Positions 24,301 through 36,300 of a stretch of DNA of 64,000 nucleotides are shown in pieces. The notes beneath the pieces are model-generated. The model was not told the origin of the DNA. It worked only from the letters and a program-made list of their open reading frames with translations, and did no database searches. Origin of the DNA: Nomia melanderi (lineage: Eukaryota; Arthropoda; Insecta; Hymenoptera; Halictidae); contig NC_135009.1 in NCBI RefSeq assembly GCF_051020985.1, positions 12,780,606 to 12,844,605 on the forward strand, written 5' to 3'. Within the stretch, counting starts at the first letter, position 1. The number at the start of each line of letters is the position of its first letter. The position numbers and the translations under genes are program-made.

Positions 24301-27300
24301 GTCAGCGATCACGCGGAAGAATCGGCGATCCTTCCGATATGCCGATGAGCGAACAGACCGAGAGAAGAGGGCAATCTCGGGGGAGTGGCAATTTCCCAGC
24401 GCGAAACTGTACAGAACCCTCTTGTCCCGTATGGAAATCGGAATCGAAGGTATCGGAACGAAATCGGAGAATCATCGAAATGTTAGAGAATCGTCGATAT
24501 ATCAGAGAAATATTATTGCCAAAGTTATTTTTGATATTTATTGGATCGAAGTCGTGGGGTAGTGGAAGAGAAAGGCAACCGACGCGATAAACGCGACGAG
24601 ATTGATCATTTGAGGCGGGTTCTCGAGATCATTCGGCAAATTGGAGCCCTATATCCTCGACACGAGGGTCGCACGGACGAGCGAGCTAAGCCTAAGATTG
24701 GTTTAGTCGCCACGGAGGCACGCCGCGAGTCGGCGGCGGGTCTGCGGATCACGCGTCACCGAGCAAAACGCAACCGGAAAGAGAGGATCCCTCCCTTTCC
24801 CGGCTTCCTCCCGGTTTTCAGCTCTCCACCCCTATGGGAGGAATCGAAAAACGAGGCTCGGCCAGCGCGGCAGGTGGGGTACCAAGCGATACCTCGAACT
24901 CGACCACCCTTCGGCACGTCGGCATCCGAACTTTCCCCTTCGTTCCGCTTCAGGTGTGTACGCGGCGAATAAGTGTCCACGGGATACGGGGAAAATGTTA
25001 AGGGATATTTTTCCTACTAACCCTCTTTCCGCAAGATTCCGTTCACGGCATGCGCGTTGCGATTTCATAGTATCCTCGTTCTTTCGCACTGGATACGGGA
25101 GAAACACGGGATATTCGATATACGCGATGAGTAATACCGGATTTTCTTGATAACGAATAATATCGGTAATTCGGTGTCGATCCCGCCGCATTCCCCCTTT
25201 GATCCCGTGACGCGAGCAACGCGTCCGTTTCCCCGGGAATGTGAGAAAAGGATTAGGATTAGGGGACAGCGTGCGAATCGAGCGAAAGGGATCCCTCCTA
25301 GATTTCTCCAATTTCAGAAAAGGAGCGCGACGGTTGGTCTAGTTACCAACACTGTGATGTAAATCGCGGTTTCTGCTTCCTCGGGTGAGCAATAATATTT
25401 CCCCCCTTCGATCGAAACGTACCCCGTACGTGTTTTTTCGAGAAAAAAACGAGGACAAACGTTTCTTCGGTGTCACGGGTCGATCCGACGACGGATATTC
25501 GGAACACGGTGAGAATTCACTGCTGGAGATCTCTGCCGCGATGTTTTCTCCGGTGGCGCGCTCTCGCGCGTTTACACGCGTGGGGTTGATAGATCGGCCC
25601 GACGAAACGAAGGGGTAGTTTGGCTTTAATCGATCCTGTAATCGCCGGCCCGACAGTTGGCCCCGGCTGCCTTTTTGTCGGCAGTTAGATGGATGGCGCC
25701 ATTTACATTTTGTCAGTGCGACATGCGCTAACGTAACATAACGCCGCCGCTATCATATCTATCACACCCCCTGGACCGGTGCGCGGCGGCCAGTCGCCGG
25801 CTCGCTGCCATAATATCTCGTTTTATAATGGGCGGCGTTTTTCGCGCGTCGAAGCTGCCTCGACGGAACGGTATAATGAGAGGGAATTTTATAAATCGCC
25901 TGCATTACTGCTGATTTTATTATAGTTGCGATTTCGATCGATTTTCGGGACATATGGATCTCGCAGTCGAGGGCGAGACATTTTCTCCGAACACCGATTT
26001 CACGGACTGTTTCTCCGATTTTGACTCCGTCCACGGATTTCACGGTCGACTTGAGAACTCACGAATGCGGACGTTTCCCCGGGCTCGAAGGAATTTCTAG
26101 AACTGGAACGTGAAAGAAGAGGTAGAGACAGAGGGAGAGAGAGAACTGTCCGAGGTAAGCCAATTGACAGATCTGTCAACATGGATGACACCTTCGACGA
26201 ACGAGCCGGCCAGGTGTCCGTCGAAGCGAGGAGACGATCCTGTCTGTCCGTTTCCCTCTCTGTCTCTTTCCCGCTTCACCTCTATCGCACCGTTTCCCGT
26301 CTTCGGCATCTGCCGGATAATACCGGGGATTATAGCAGGAGGATAGCAAGCCCAGTGACACTGGTTTCGGGCGAAGCATGCCTACGTCGGATCCCCGAGC
26401 CATAAACAGATCGATCATCTTTCAAACGGTTCCACGAGAGAGCGAACCCCGTGCGAGATGATATCGCATGCGAATCCTCGGTTTTGCGGGAAACCCTAAA
26501 CTCCCGTAACTCACGAGACCCAATAGGTGAAAGATATTCGATGTACATCCGTCGCGGCGATGTAGATTGAAAATTAGAACCTAATCCCTTCGAAACCAAT
26601 CGCAATCGTTTACTTTCCTAACGATACTCTTTCCTTATCACACGAAGACTCGTAGTCTACAAAGAATAGTTTCTTCGATTCAATTCTCCCATGACTGTCT
26701 CGAAGCGTGTTTAGTTCAACGTCCAACTTCACGAATATATCTCGACGACAGCCACAGATATATCGAGGAACAGTTACGCCCGCGAATTTCACCGATAATT
26801 TTCCCGAACAGTCTCCGAAACGGTCTCGACCGGGCATCGATAACCCGCTCGCTTCGTTTACCTACGTTCACCTGCCTCGAAGTCTCGGATAACGTCCGGA
26901 AGGCAGGCGATAAGCGTGCAAGGCAAGAAATGCGACTCACCTCCCACGCGTAGCGGGGGTTGAAAGGCTCGCTCGCCCATTTCCCGAGGAACGGGCCGAA
27001 CCTCGCGCCCCGTGGAATGTCCTTCCGCGCTCGAACCTGAGGGCCGCCGGGCGACGAGCCTCCCACCTCGACCTCCGGCACAGGTGACACCCACTCGTGG
27101 TTCGATTGCTCCTTCTGCTCCTGCTTCACCGCGTCCTCTGCGAAAAACACCCCCACAGTAGTGGCACGGCCGACGAATTGCGCCCCGCCGCGAACGAAAC
27201 CAATTAGAATACGATATCCGGGGAAATAATCCCCCTTTCGCCACGTCGCAATTTAGGAAATTAAATCCTCTCGATAACCGGCTCGCACTGATCGACGATA

Positions 27301-30300
27301 ACCTACTATTCTAATCCCGACAATTAAGCGGCCGCGACAATTTACACCGTAATTCGTAACATTAAGAGCCGCGCCGCTGACCCAGTATTCTAATTTACGC
27401 GATTAGCCGGCCGGCGACGTGGCTAGTGCTTCGAGGGGCAATTTTCTTTAAAAAAAACAGCAGACCAAGAAAGTCGAAGGAACCAAGAAAAATCCGCTAC
27501 TCACGGAACGAGTCCCTGTACGCGTCCCGGGATCTCGAGTACTCCTTTCTGTCGTTCTTGTCGCTGTAGTCCCAGGATTTCTCGTCGTCCCTGCTCGACG
27601 GCGGTCTGTGCTGATCTTTCTCGTAACTCTGTTGCTTGTCCATGGCCGGCGAGTAGCCTCGTTGATAAGCCGGCCTCGATTGCGGGTTGTAATCCTGCGG
27701 CACATCGTGGGCGCTGGTCGCGTGGAGAGCTTTCAAGTCCCTGTAGACAGGATTGCTGCCGGTGGTGCTGTTGCCGCCGCCGCGGATCGACCCGTTTTCC
27801 TCCATTTCCGCGTTTTCGACGGGACCGGTGCCACCGCCGACCGGCGTGCCGGACGTCGACTCGCCTTCGTCGCTGCTTCCTGGAACAAGAGCAGGTCGCT
27901 GGTGAGAGAGCTTGCCGACAAATCGACTGAGATCAAGCACGGGGAACGCTAATAAGGATTAACCAGTTGCGGTCGCCAAGTGTTTCGCAGTTTTAGTTGT
28001 TTTATTTGATTAGAGTTCAACGTGGAATTTTGATAATGTATTAAGGATACCTAGAATTGTATCCGTGCGTAATATAATGGTGATACTACGGGTTGCATTG
28101 AGCAACGCACTATTATTGTATCTGCGCATGATATAATTACGAGTTACGAATAGTTGCAGTAGCAATCGATGAAATGCCTCAAACTGTTCGCGAAGCGAAT
28201 TCGTGCTGCGATGTTTAAAATTGAAAGGGGTGAGTGAGTAATTTAATTTCAAATAGCGAGAGACAGACACGTGCTTTTTCTAGAATTCGGTATTCTGATG
28301 TTTAGCTCGGCCTTTGCTAAAAAGAGTTTCGCAATTTTTTCAAATTCTCGTCGGCAAAGGGTTAAAGGGCGGTCGTCCGCTCACAGGGCGCCCCACTCCT
28401 CGCCTTTCCTCTTTCGCGGCTGATCATCGGCCGACCGAAAGGTCAGACCACCCACATCCGACGAGATGCATTCGCGGCGAGGGGAACGGTACGGAGATTA
28501 CGTCGCAGGTGAAAATTCAATTTAACCCGGGGAGATTTGCGTGCGCTCCATGGCTCGGCGGAACGCGATGAAACGGGATCGGGGAGAATGTTTTTGAAAC
28601 GCTACCCTCGTTCGCTGGTCGTTCGCGGAGGAAACGGTGCTGGATCTTTCCTCCTCGTAACGAAGCGGATTTCGAATCCGTCCGAAGCGGTCTCGAATGG
28701 AAATATCCGAGAGAGAACGAAGAGCAAACTCGGTGGAGATGCGTCTTCGAAGTGGTCCTCCACTGTTTTCACAGATATCGAAGACAAGAGGAGGAACACG
28801 AGGGAAACGTGACGGGGAGAGAAACGGCGAGCCTGTTTGTCAAGACCCCCGCTGCTTTCCCCCGACGAAATCCTAGGCACACAAGGACAAGTGGCGATCG
28901 AAGAACACTATCTCCTCGGAACCGTCGGTCGGTTTTCACAGTCACAGCGCGATGCGACACCCGAGCCAAGGATGTTTGACGCGATAAGCCGAGAATTTTA
29001 TTGCCCCCTCCATCTCGAACGTCGGTTTTTCGGGCCTCGTGGAACAGATTGCGACGCAACTGCACGCCGAAACCTCCAGGCCTCGAGGACACAGTTCCCC
29101 AGGTTCGAGATCGGAAATCCAAGCGTCTCGTCGGAGACTCTTCGAATTTAATTCTCAGCGGCGAAGGCAGATGGCCGATTCCTCTGAATCTGGATTTATT
29201 TATATAACTCCGACCGGATACGACGGGCCCTTCTAATACTGGACTTATCTTCGAATCGAAAGATATCCCGCCGTTGTATCGGCTATCTAAAAACAAACTA
29301 CGAAGTTTACGTCCGCGGAGTGACACGGCGGGACCTGCGACGATCCGGGTCCTCTGCAAACAGGGTAAGCTCCCCGTGAATCGGCTAGGCTGAGCAAATT
29401 GCCGACAAGCTCGCAGGTGTATCCGGGAAAGAGGAAGAGGAGGCAAGAGCTGGCCCCTGAATGCTCTCCGTTCGCGTCGTGGATCTTTTACGACGCTCCG
29501 CGACCGGGAACGGGCCCCGAAGAATCGACGGAACGAAATGTTGCAGCCCGCAATCGGGACGGGGATATCTGCGTCGCGAGGCGGGCCGGTGCAATAAACC
29601 GTTAAAATTATCAATTTTCACGGGGCCCGCTTCAATTCCATTCTAATCGAGAAAGCAAACACCTGACGGATTAAGGATCCGCCGAGTTATGTGGCCGCGA
29701 GAGCCAGTCGTAAAAGGAAACGGTGATCCCGCGGGCCGGGCTAATCGACACGGAGCGCGGAGACAGACGATAATACGGATGCCGGGGCGTGAGCGCGTTG
29801 CTCCGGGGAGAACGACGCCTCCCGGCGATATCGGCGAGCCGTTGCGAATCGAAATCGTCCGACCCCGTTCGGGAATAATCGTAAAGATGCGATTTCGATG
29901 GGGCGGCGGGGCAATCGCCGATCGAAAGCGTTCCTTCCACTCGACGGACGGATATCCGGGCGCCGATCGATTAAACAAACACGATCTCCGCGCGTTCTCC
30001 GTGGAAGCGATCCGAAGATGGTTTCGGGAAGAGGGCTCCCCGCCGGGTAAGAAGCTCGAGAATCCTCTTGTGCGAGCAGTCGATACGATACAACAACAAT
30101 ATTTGGAAAACTCTCGACGCCAGGGGTCTTTGACTCCTGTGGGACACGAGTGCCCGACCGCTTTTCTCCCTTGACAGAGCCACGAGTACTTGTTGAACCA
30201 TACGCGCGATATTATCCCCGATGATAGCGGCTCGAGAGGCTTCCACCGCGATTAGAGGCGGAGTGCCGCTTAGAGAATCAGAGTTCCTCGTGGGAAGACT

Positions 30301-33300
30301 CGTGACTCCCACTTTTTTGCCCCGCGGACCCTTTCGCTCTTGGGTAAACAGGTTTCCTCGATTAACCCTTCGCCGTCGAGGATTTCTGGAAGTGTTTTGC
30401 GTGGGAGGTTAAATTGGATATCGGCCTGACGATTATTGGATAATAAGGAAACCGTGTACCGATCTATCAGCGTCTGCACGATGAAATTCTTTGAAATTCT
30501 GTCCTCGAATACGGTCCAACCGTATTGTGCTTCGTCGCTGCGGATTTGCGAAAAGGATCACGTATACACACCGAACGCTGTTTCTCCTTCGTATTCGCGT
30601 TATCTCGCTGGGAAACGGTTTAATTCCGGGATTCGGAATTAACGGATGTCTCCTTAGAATATTAATTCAGCTGACTGCGCGTACTCGAGTGCGAATTTAA
30701 CGAACGGCACGTTACGGCCACGCGAAATCGGGGAACTGAAAGATATTCTCGAACGAGTTCCGGAAAAGATAATTAAACAAATTGGCGTAACTAACGACGG
30801 GGTGTCGGAAGAGCGATTACACCGTGCAGCGTGTTCACACGCGTGTAGACCGCACTGCCGTAACCGCAAAGGACATCCTGGCGATACGAGGATCCTGATG
30901 GAACGTGTTGAGCCCATTAGCTCCTATCATTTAACCAGAACTAGTCGGTTGACCAATGTAACTGCTCTTCGTGGCGGTTTCAAATTAAATTCAAATAAAA
31001 AAGAGTCTCTCGAAGAATCCGTACAGACAATTCAAACTAGCAATTCGACGCTCCTCATTCATCGTCAGAAGATATACCCCGTTCCCGTTCATCATGAAAC
31101 AAACGATCCTCCGCTAGGAACGACAATGACACCGGAATGATCATGATCACAGTGTAATCCTCCTTTCAAGGCTCCCACCGAGATACGATCTACAACAGGC
31201 AGATTAGACAGTCATCTAATCGAGGCAACGATAAAAATAAAAATAGATACGAAATGAATACGAATCCGCCGCTATCATTGTTATTCCCCGCGGCGGCCGT
31301 CACATAAACAATCGTCGCGCGTTATCGGCCGCGCACTTCACCTTCGATCGTCTGTCACCGTTAATTCCGTTTCCTTCTCACGTCGAGTGCGCGTATCCCA
31401 TCATTGAACGGCGATCGCCGGCGCCGGGCTACACGATAGACCACGGAAACGCGAGCAAACTCACCGTTCATCTTGTAGTCGACCATGGGTCGCGACAGAT
31501 CGAGACAGCTCATCGGTACGGTCGGCTCCTCCTCGAGCCGGTCCTCCTCGCGTTAAACGTCTAACGACCACTGCGTCCACACATCGAAAACATTCCAGTC
31601 TCACAGCCAACAAACACAATGTCCCTTCTCGGCGGAACGTGGAAAGAAATTCCGGGCTTAATCCGTGATCGATACGCGCGATCGTTGGCGAAGCGGCCGA
31701 CGAAAGATCGCCGCTAACGGAACGGGCGGCGGGGGGCAGAGATCCTCGCAGGGGGTAGCTCAGAGAGGTGCGTGGAGCACGGCCGGGCGCGGCGGAGCAG
31801 CCCGGCCGAAGACGCGGCCGGGGAAATAAGAAACGGATGACGGGAAGAGCGCTGCTCCGTGTCAGCTGGCTCTTGGCAGACTAGAGGATCCGAAATCTGT
31901 TGAGAAGAGGATGGCACGACGAGGGTTCCCGAGGGAAGCCAGGGACGATCCACGGGGTGTGGCGGAACTGCTTCCATCGAGACCTCTGGTTGGCCCACGG
32001 GCGGAGCAACCCCTATCGCATTCGGATCCCCACCAGTCCGCCACAGCATCCCTCGAGAGAGCGCGAGCAACAGCAAGAGAACGAGAGACGAGACCGCGTT
32101 ACACTGGTGGAGGGACACGCTGCGGCTGTCTGGGTGAGCCTGAGCGAGACCGCCGCGGAACGGTAGGGGGGACGGGGCGGCGGGGGATCGGGAAACGTGA
32201 CACTGATAACGAAGGAGACACGCTCGGTGGTTGAACGTCAGAGATCGTGACTTTCTACCACCGGGATCGGGGAGAATAAGATTTCTTGAAATCTAAGATG
32301 GATGGCAGATATTTAACCCTTTACTGCTGGGAAGTCACTATCAGCCACTTGACTCGATGCAACGGAATTATAAAGATGTATCGTTCTGAGAAACGTTGAA
32401 ACGAGATAGTTTTCCTTCGCAGTTTGTGTGCGGATTATTGGTAATTTAGTTTTATGCGTCGTCTGTTGCTCGTTGAATGTTGAACGGTTTCAGAGGACTC
32501 GAATTAAGCCTTTGTACTGGGAAGCTTTTCAACTGTGAATGTTTATCGTTTGGGGAATATTGATATTTTTTGTAGCTAATGCGACGAGAAGCATATGAAT
32601 TGAGGGATAGGGTTATTTTATTTCTGTGTTTTTCGTTGCAATTGGTTTCGAGTGATTGAGGAGCTATCATCCGTAGCACCATGGCAGACGATTTGTTAAA
32701 CGATATTAGAGTCTATTATCGTTGGCAGTGTAATTCGTACGTCTTATCACTAACGATTAAATCGAAGACACTTCTAGTCTTTAAAAATAAATTTCCGATA
32801 GTCGGCGCCGGATAGATTTGTGTTCTGATATTTGCATTGTTGCTCTTCGCGAGGCTCGATATAAATACATAGATACCGACGCTTTATCGATCGCATTCTC
32901 CCGCCTCGATCGCCGTACACTCGGCACGAACGAAAATCCTCTTCCGGGCGGCGATTTTTCGAACGTAATTTGCGCGGTAAAATGAAGTGAAAAATTAAAG
33001 CCCTTTAAACTTTCCCTCGCAAGAACGTGCAGCGGACACAGGGTTCGCCGGCGAGCGGAGGTCAAATATCAGGGGTGTGAAGAATTTTTTTTCTCCATCG
33101 ACAGAACCCTCGATCGAAAAGTGGCCCGGAAAGCGTGGAAGTCGGAGTGGACCCCACGCAGAGTCAGGGTCAGTGGAACAACCATCGAAATCTTTATTGG
33201 ACAGGCTCGGTCACCTTTCTCGTCGGAAAGTAGCTGTCACGAGCCTGTCTAGATTTCTCTAGGCGACCACCGTTCACAATTCATTGCGGTCTGTACGCGT

Positions 33301-36300
33301 CCGTCACACTGTGACTCCGAAGTCAATCGAAGGAGTAGAATTTCGGACGGGCTCGCTGTTTTTTTCTCTCCCTCTCTCTCTCTTCGCCAACGTTTCTCCT
33401 TAACGGAAACCCGTAACCGAAACTGCAGCCAGGTCGTTGCACCCGTGTCTCTCGTTCGTTTCGTGCGAATTCCGTTACTCCCTGTCACGTTTGATTCGTC
33501 GAAAGCGTAGAAAAACGGAAGGAAAAAAAATTCCGACGTCTTTCTTTCTCGCGGTTAGATCGAGTCGCGTTCGAATTTCTTGGTGCGCGACCGTGCGTAA
33601 ATCAATCGCGGCGCAGACTCCGTTAGCCGATGGGCCGGGGAAACGACCGCGAAAATGTATAAGCCGAGAACCGTCGAAACAAATTTTCATTCCGCGCGGC
33701 GAAAATCGAGCGGGAGGCGAAGGGAAATCGGCGTGGGCGATACGAGCGTGTTTCGGAGGCGGGAAGACATGTGTCGCGGCACGGTTATATCATTCTTTAT
33801 GGCCGGAGCAATGCCGGTACCCTTCGTTCATTCAACGGGAACCTCGTCCGCGCAATATTTGGGCGAGGGGGTTGATTTACACCGGCATAAAAACGTCTCC
33901 GCGTTTTCCACCGCCCTCGGATGTAGATCTCACCTTCTTCGGTGACCTTCGTCGAAATCGCGTGCTGCGAAACGGTGACAAATGGCGGGGTCGACTGTAA
34001 TTTCCATGGGAATGAACCGGAATAAAATAACGCGGCTCATAGTCACGACTTATTTGGCTCTTCCCGAACAATCGCTTAGGAAGTACGTATCTTTGCAACA
34101 ATCGGATCGTTTGCCGAAGGGACTGGTCTCGTTTTATCTCGAAAACATGCAGGCGACGCGATTACGTTCTCCTAATGCGATATTAAAGGCTATCAAGCGT
34201 CGCGATCATATCGTCTCCCTATTCTCAAGCAGGAAATAACAGGAATGAAATATAAATCAATTCTATTCGATTTCACAGGCCCACAGGCTTTTATTGAACA
34301 ACAGAAGTGCGAACACTTGACGGTCAAACGCGTAAAATAAAACATCCAGGCGTTCCTCTCGTTCCTTCGGAACGTCTGTTCAAGATGTTGGTCAACGGGG
34401 AAGGGTTCGACCGATAAAGCGGTACCTTGAAACTCGCGTAGTACACGCGTTTATTCCCGGCCCTGCGAGCGGCCTGGCTGAGAACGGGGTGATCGATTCG
34501 GCGTACATACGACGTCGACCGTCGTCGATGACGGCGATGGCGGAGGGGTAATAAATAACGGGAGTATCAAAGGGTTATCAGATCTAAGCAGAGCTTCTAG
34601 GTCTAGCGCAACTTCTGACACGTAGAGTGACGATGCCGTAATGTCGGTGGCAAAGTGTGCGCATGTGGGGTGGGTCCGTGGTGCGACGGCACGGGAGGGG
34701 GGAGGGCGCGAAGCTATTAAACTGACAGAAACACTTGCCACCCCCTCCTCTGACCCAGCCACCCCCTCGGCCTCCGACTCTATGCCATCCCTTACTCGGA
34801 AGCCCTTCGTCCCTTACTGCAACAGCGGAGTTATTAATATTTTTCACACCCCCGAAAATTGTCTCCTCTGTGCCCGGCGAGCCCGGCAACTTTCGCTCCA
34901 CCGGAGAAGCAATTTTACAGGCGTGTCAGCCGCCTGTCGCTTGTCAAACGACAGCGACAAGATACACGGGGATGTGTCCTCGGTCTGACCATTGTTCCCC
35001 GTGACCGTTCGTGATTACGGATACGAATTTCCTCGGATCGCCGTGTAAATCCCGCGGAAAATCCAATAACGCGGCTCGACGGTAGAAATTTAAAGTCGGT
35101 TGACGCGCACCGGAGAACAGTGGGAAAAACATTCAAGATACGTATGTAAATCGACGAGCGAACGATTCGTACACCTGGCCGAACGGACTCTCGAGGCGGG
35201 CCGCGATCGAGGAGGTCCGATGGCTCCTCTCGACGACCGAATTCGTCGACCGTTAACGGTCCACGGAAGAGAAAGAAGTAGCTTATACGGAGAAGGACTC
35301 GTCGAGGGATAAATAAGAAAGAAGTCAGCGCTCGTTTGCCGATCGAACAATCGGCTGCTGCTCGAGTGGTCTTCCAAGCGTAGTCCGCGTAGTCGACTTC
35401 TTGATCTACCCCAAACCGATTTGCGCGTCCGTCGACAAAGACGCGGCCCGGCGAGCGTGCGAAAGAAAGAAAAAGAAAGAAAGAAAAGACAGAAGGAACG
35501 ACGACGAGAGGGACGAGAACGAGGAACGGGGAAGGGAATAATCATTCGAACGCGATATACGCGCTAGGTGAAAAGGATCGAGAGACGTGCGTGTCCGTGA
35601 ATGGCGTGTCCCGGTACCCCTGGCAACGAGAGCGCGTATGTCCGTGAGTACCCGAAATAGCGATTGGTGAATCTACGGTACGGCTGGAGTCGCCTCAACG
35701 GTCGTGACGGGAGTCTATAATTTGTGTTCGAGTCGAGTTGGTTCTCCGCGTTGTGTACGCACACGCCTTGGCTGCCTTTCGTTGCGCTGCCCTCTAATGC
35801 GCCATTGAGAGCCACGTTGATGTGGCATAAGTAGTCGAGCAGAAGAAAGAAACGCTCGCGCGCGCGCGCGTACGCGGAGAGGGAGAGAGAGAGAGAGAGA
35901 GGAGCGTGCTCTCTATGAAGCACAGGAGCACCGCCCTCCTGCCTCGAGGAACTTGAGACGCGATTGTTGTGCGCCGCGTGCACACCGTGTACCAGAACGC
36001 ATTGTCCCTCGTTAGAGGCCACCGGAAGTCACCGGAAGACGATCAACTAACGGAAGACCCTCTACCATCGGCCTCCTCCCGACGACGCCCTTCTTTCAGG
36101 ACAGACTTTGCAGCTTGTCTACGACCCCTCCCCCCGCGGAGATATTACTTTCGACTTAACGATCTTTCGACGCGTGCTCCGCCGCGCATCAAGGACACCG
36201 AGCGTGATTTTGCGCCCCGCGAAGACTTCCCATCGACCCCGACTCTCTCTCGTATGTATTCTTTCGTCGCGGGAAACGAACCGTATGGAACGATTCGACG

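Larger units (their letters stand above)
13641..26940 (-). other. ham: ham intron within the PR domain (13.3 kb)
   Basis: Donor GTGAGT at 26940 and acceptor TTTCCAG ending at 13641. Longest open frames (for example 21507-22547 minus, 346 codons) are arginine- and serine-rich without motifs and are regarded as chance. Contents seen: TTAA-bounded elements at 14798-15003, 15207-15415 and 18186-18384, and an E-box cluster at 15631-15744. Nothing else is recognised from 18.4 to 26.9 kb. Confidence 0.75.

Noticed and set aside
31553..31570. Proximal exon as an internal coding exon joined to the distal exon
   Set aside because: Using the acceptor ending at 31571 puts the exon out of frame with exon 27879. 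The acceptor ending at 31561 keeps the frame but reads directly into TAA at 31555.
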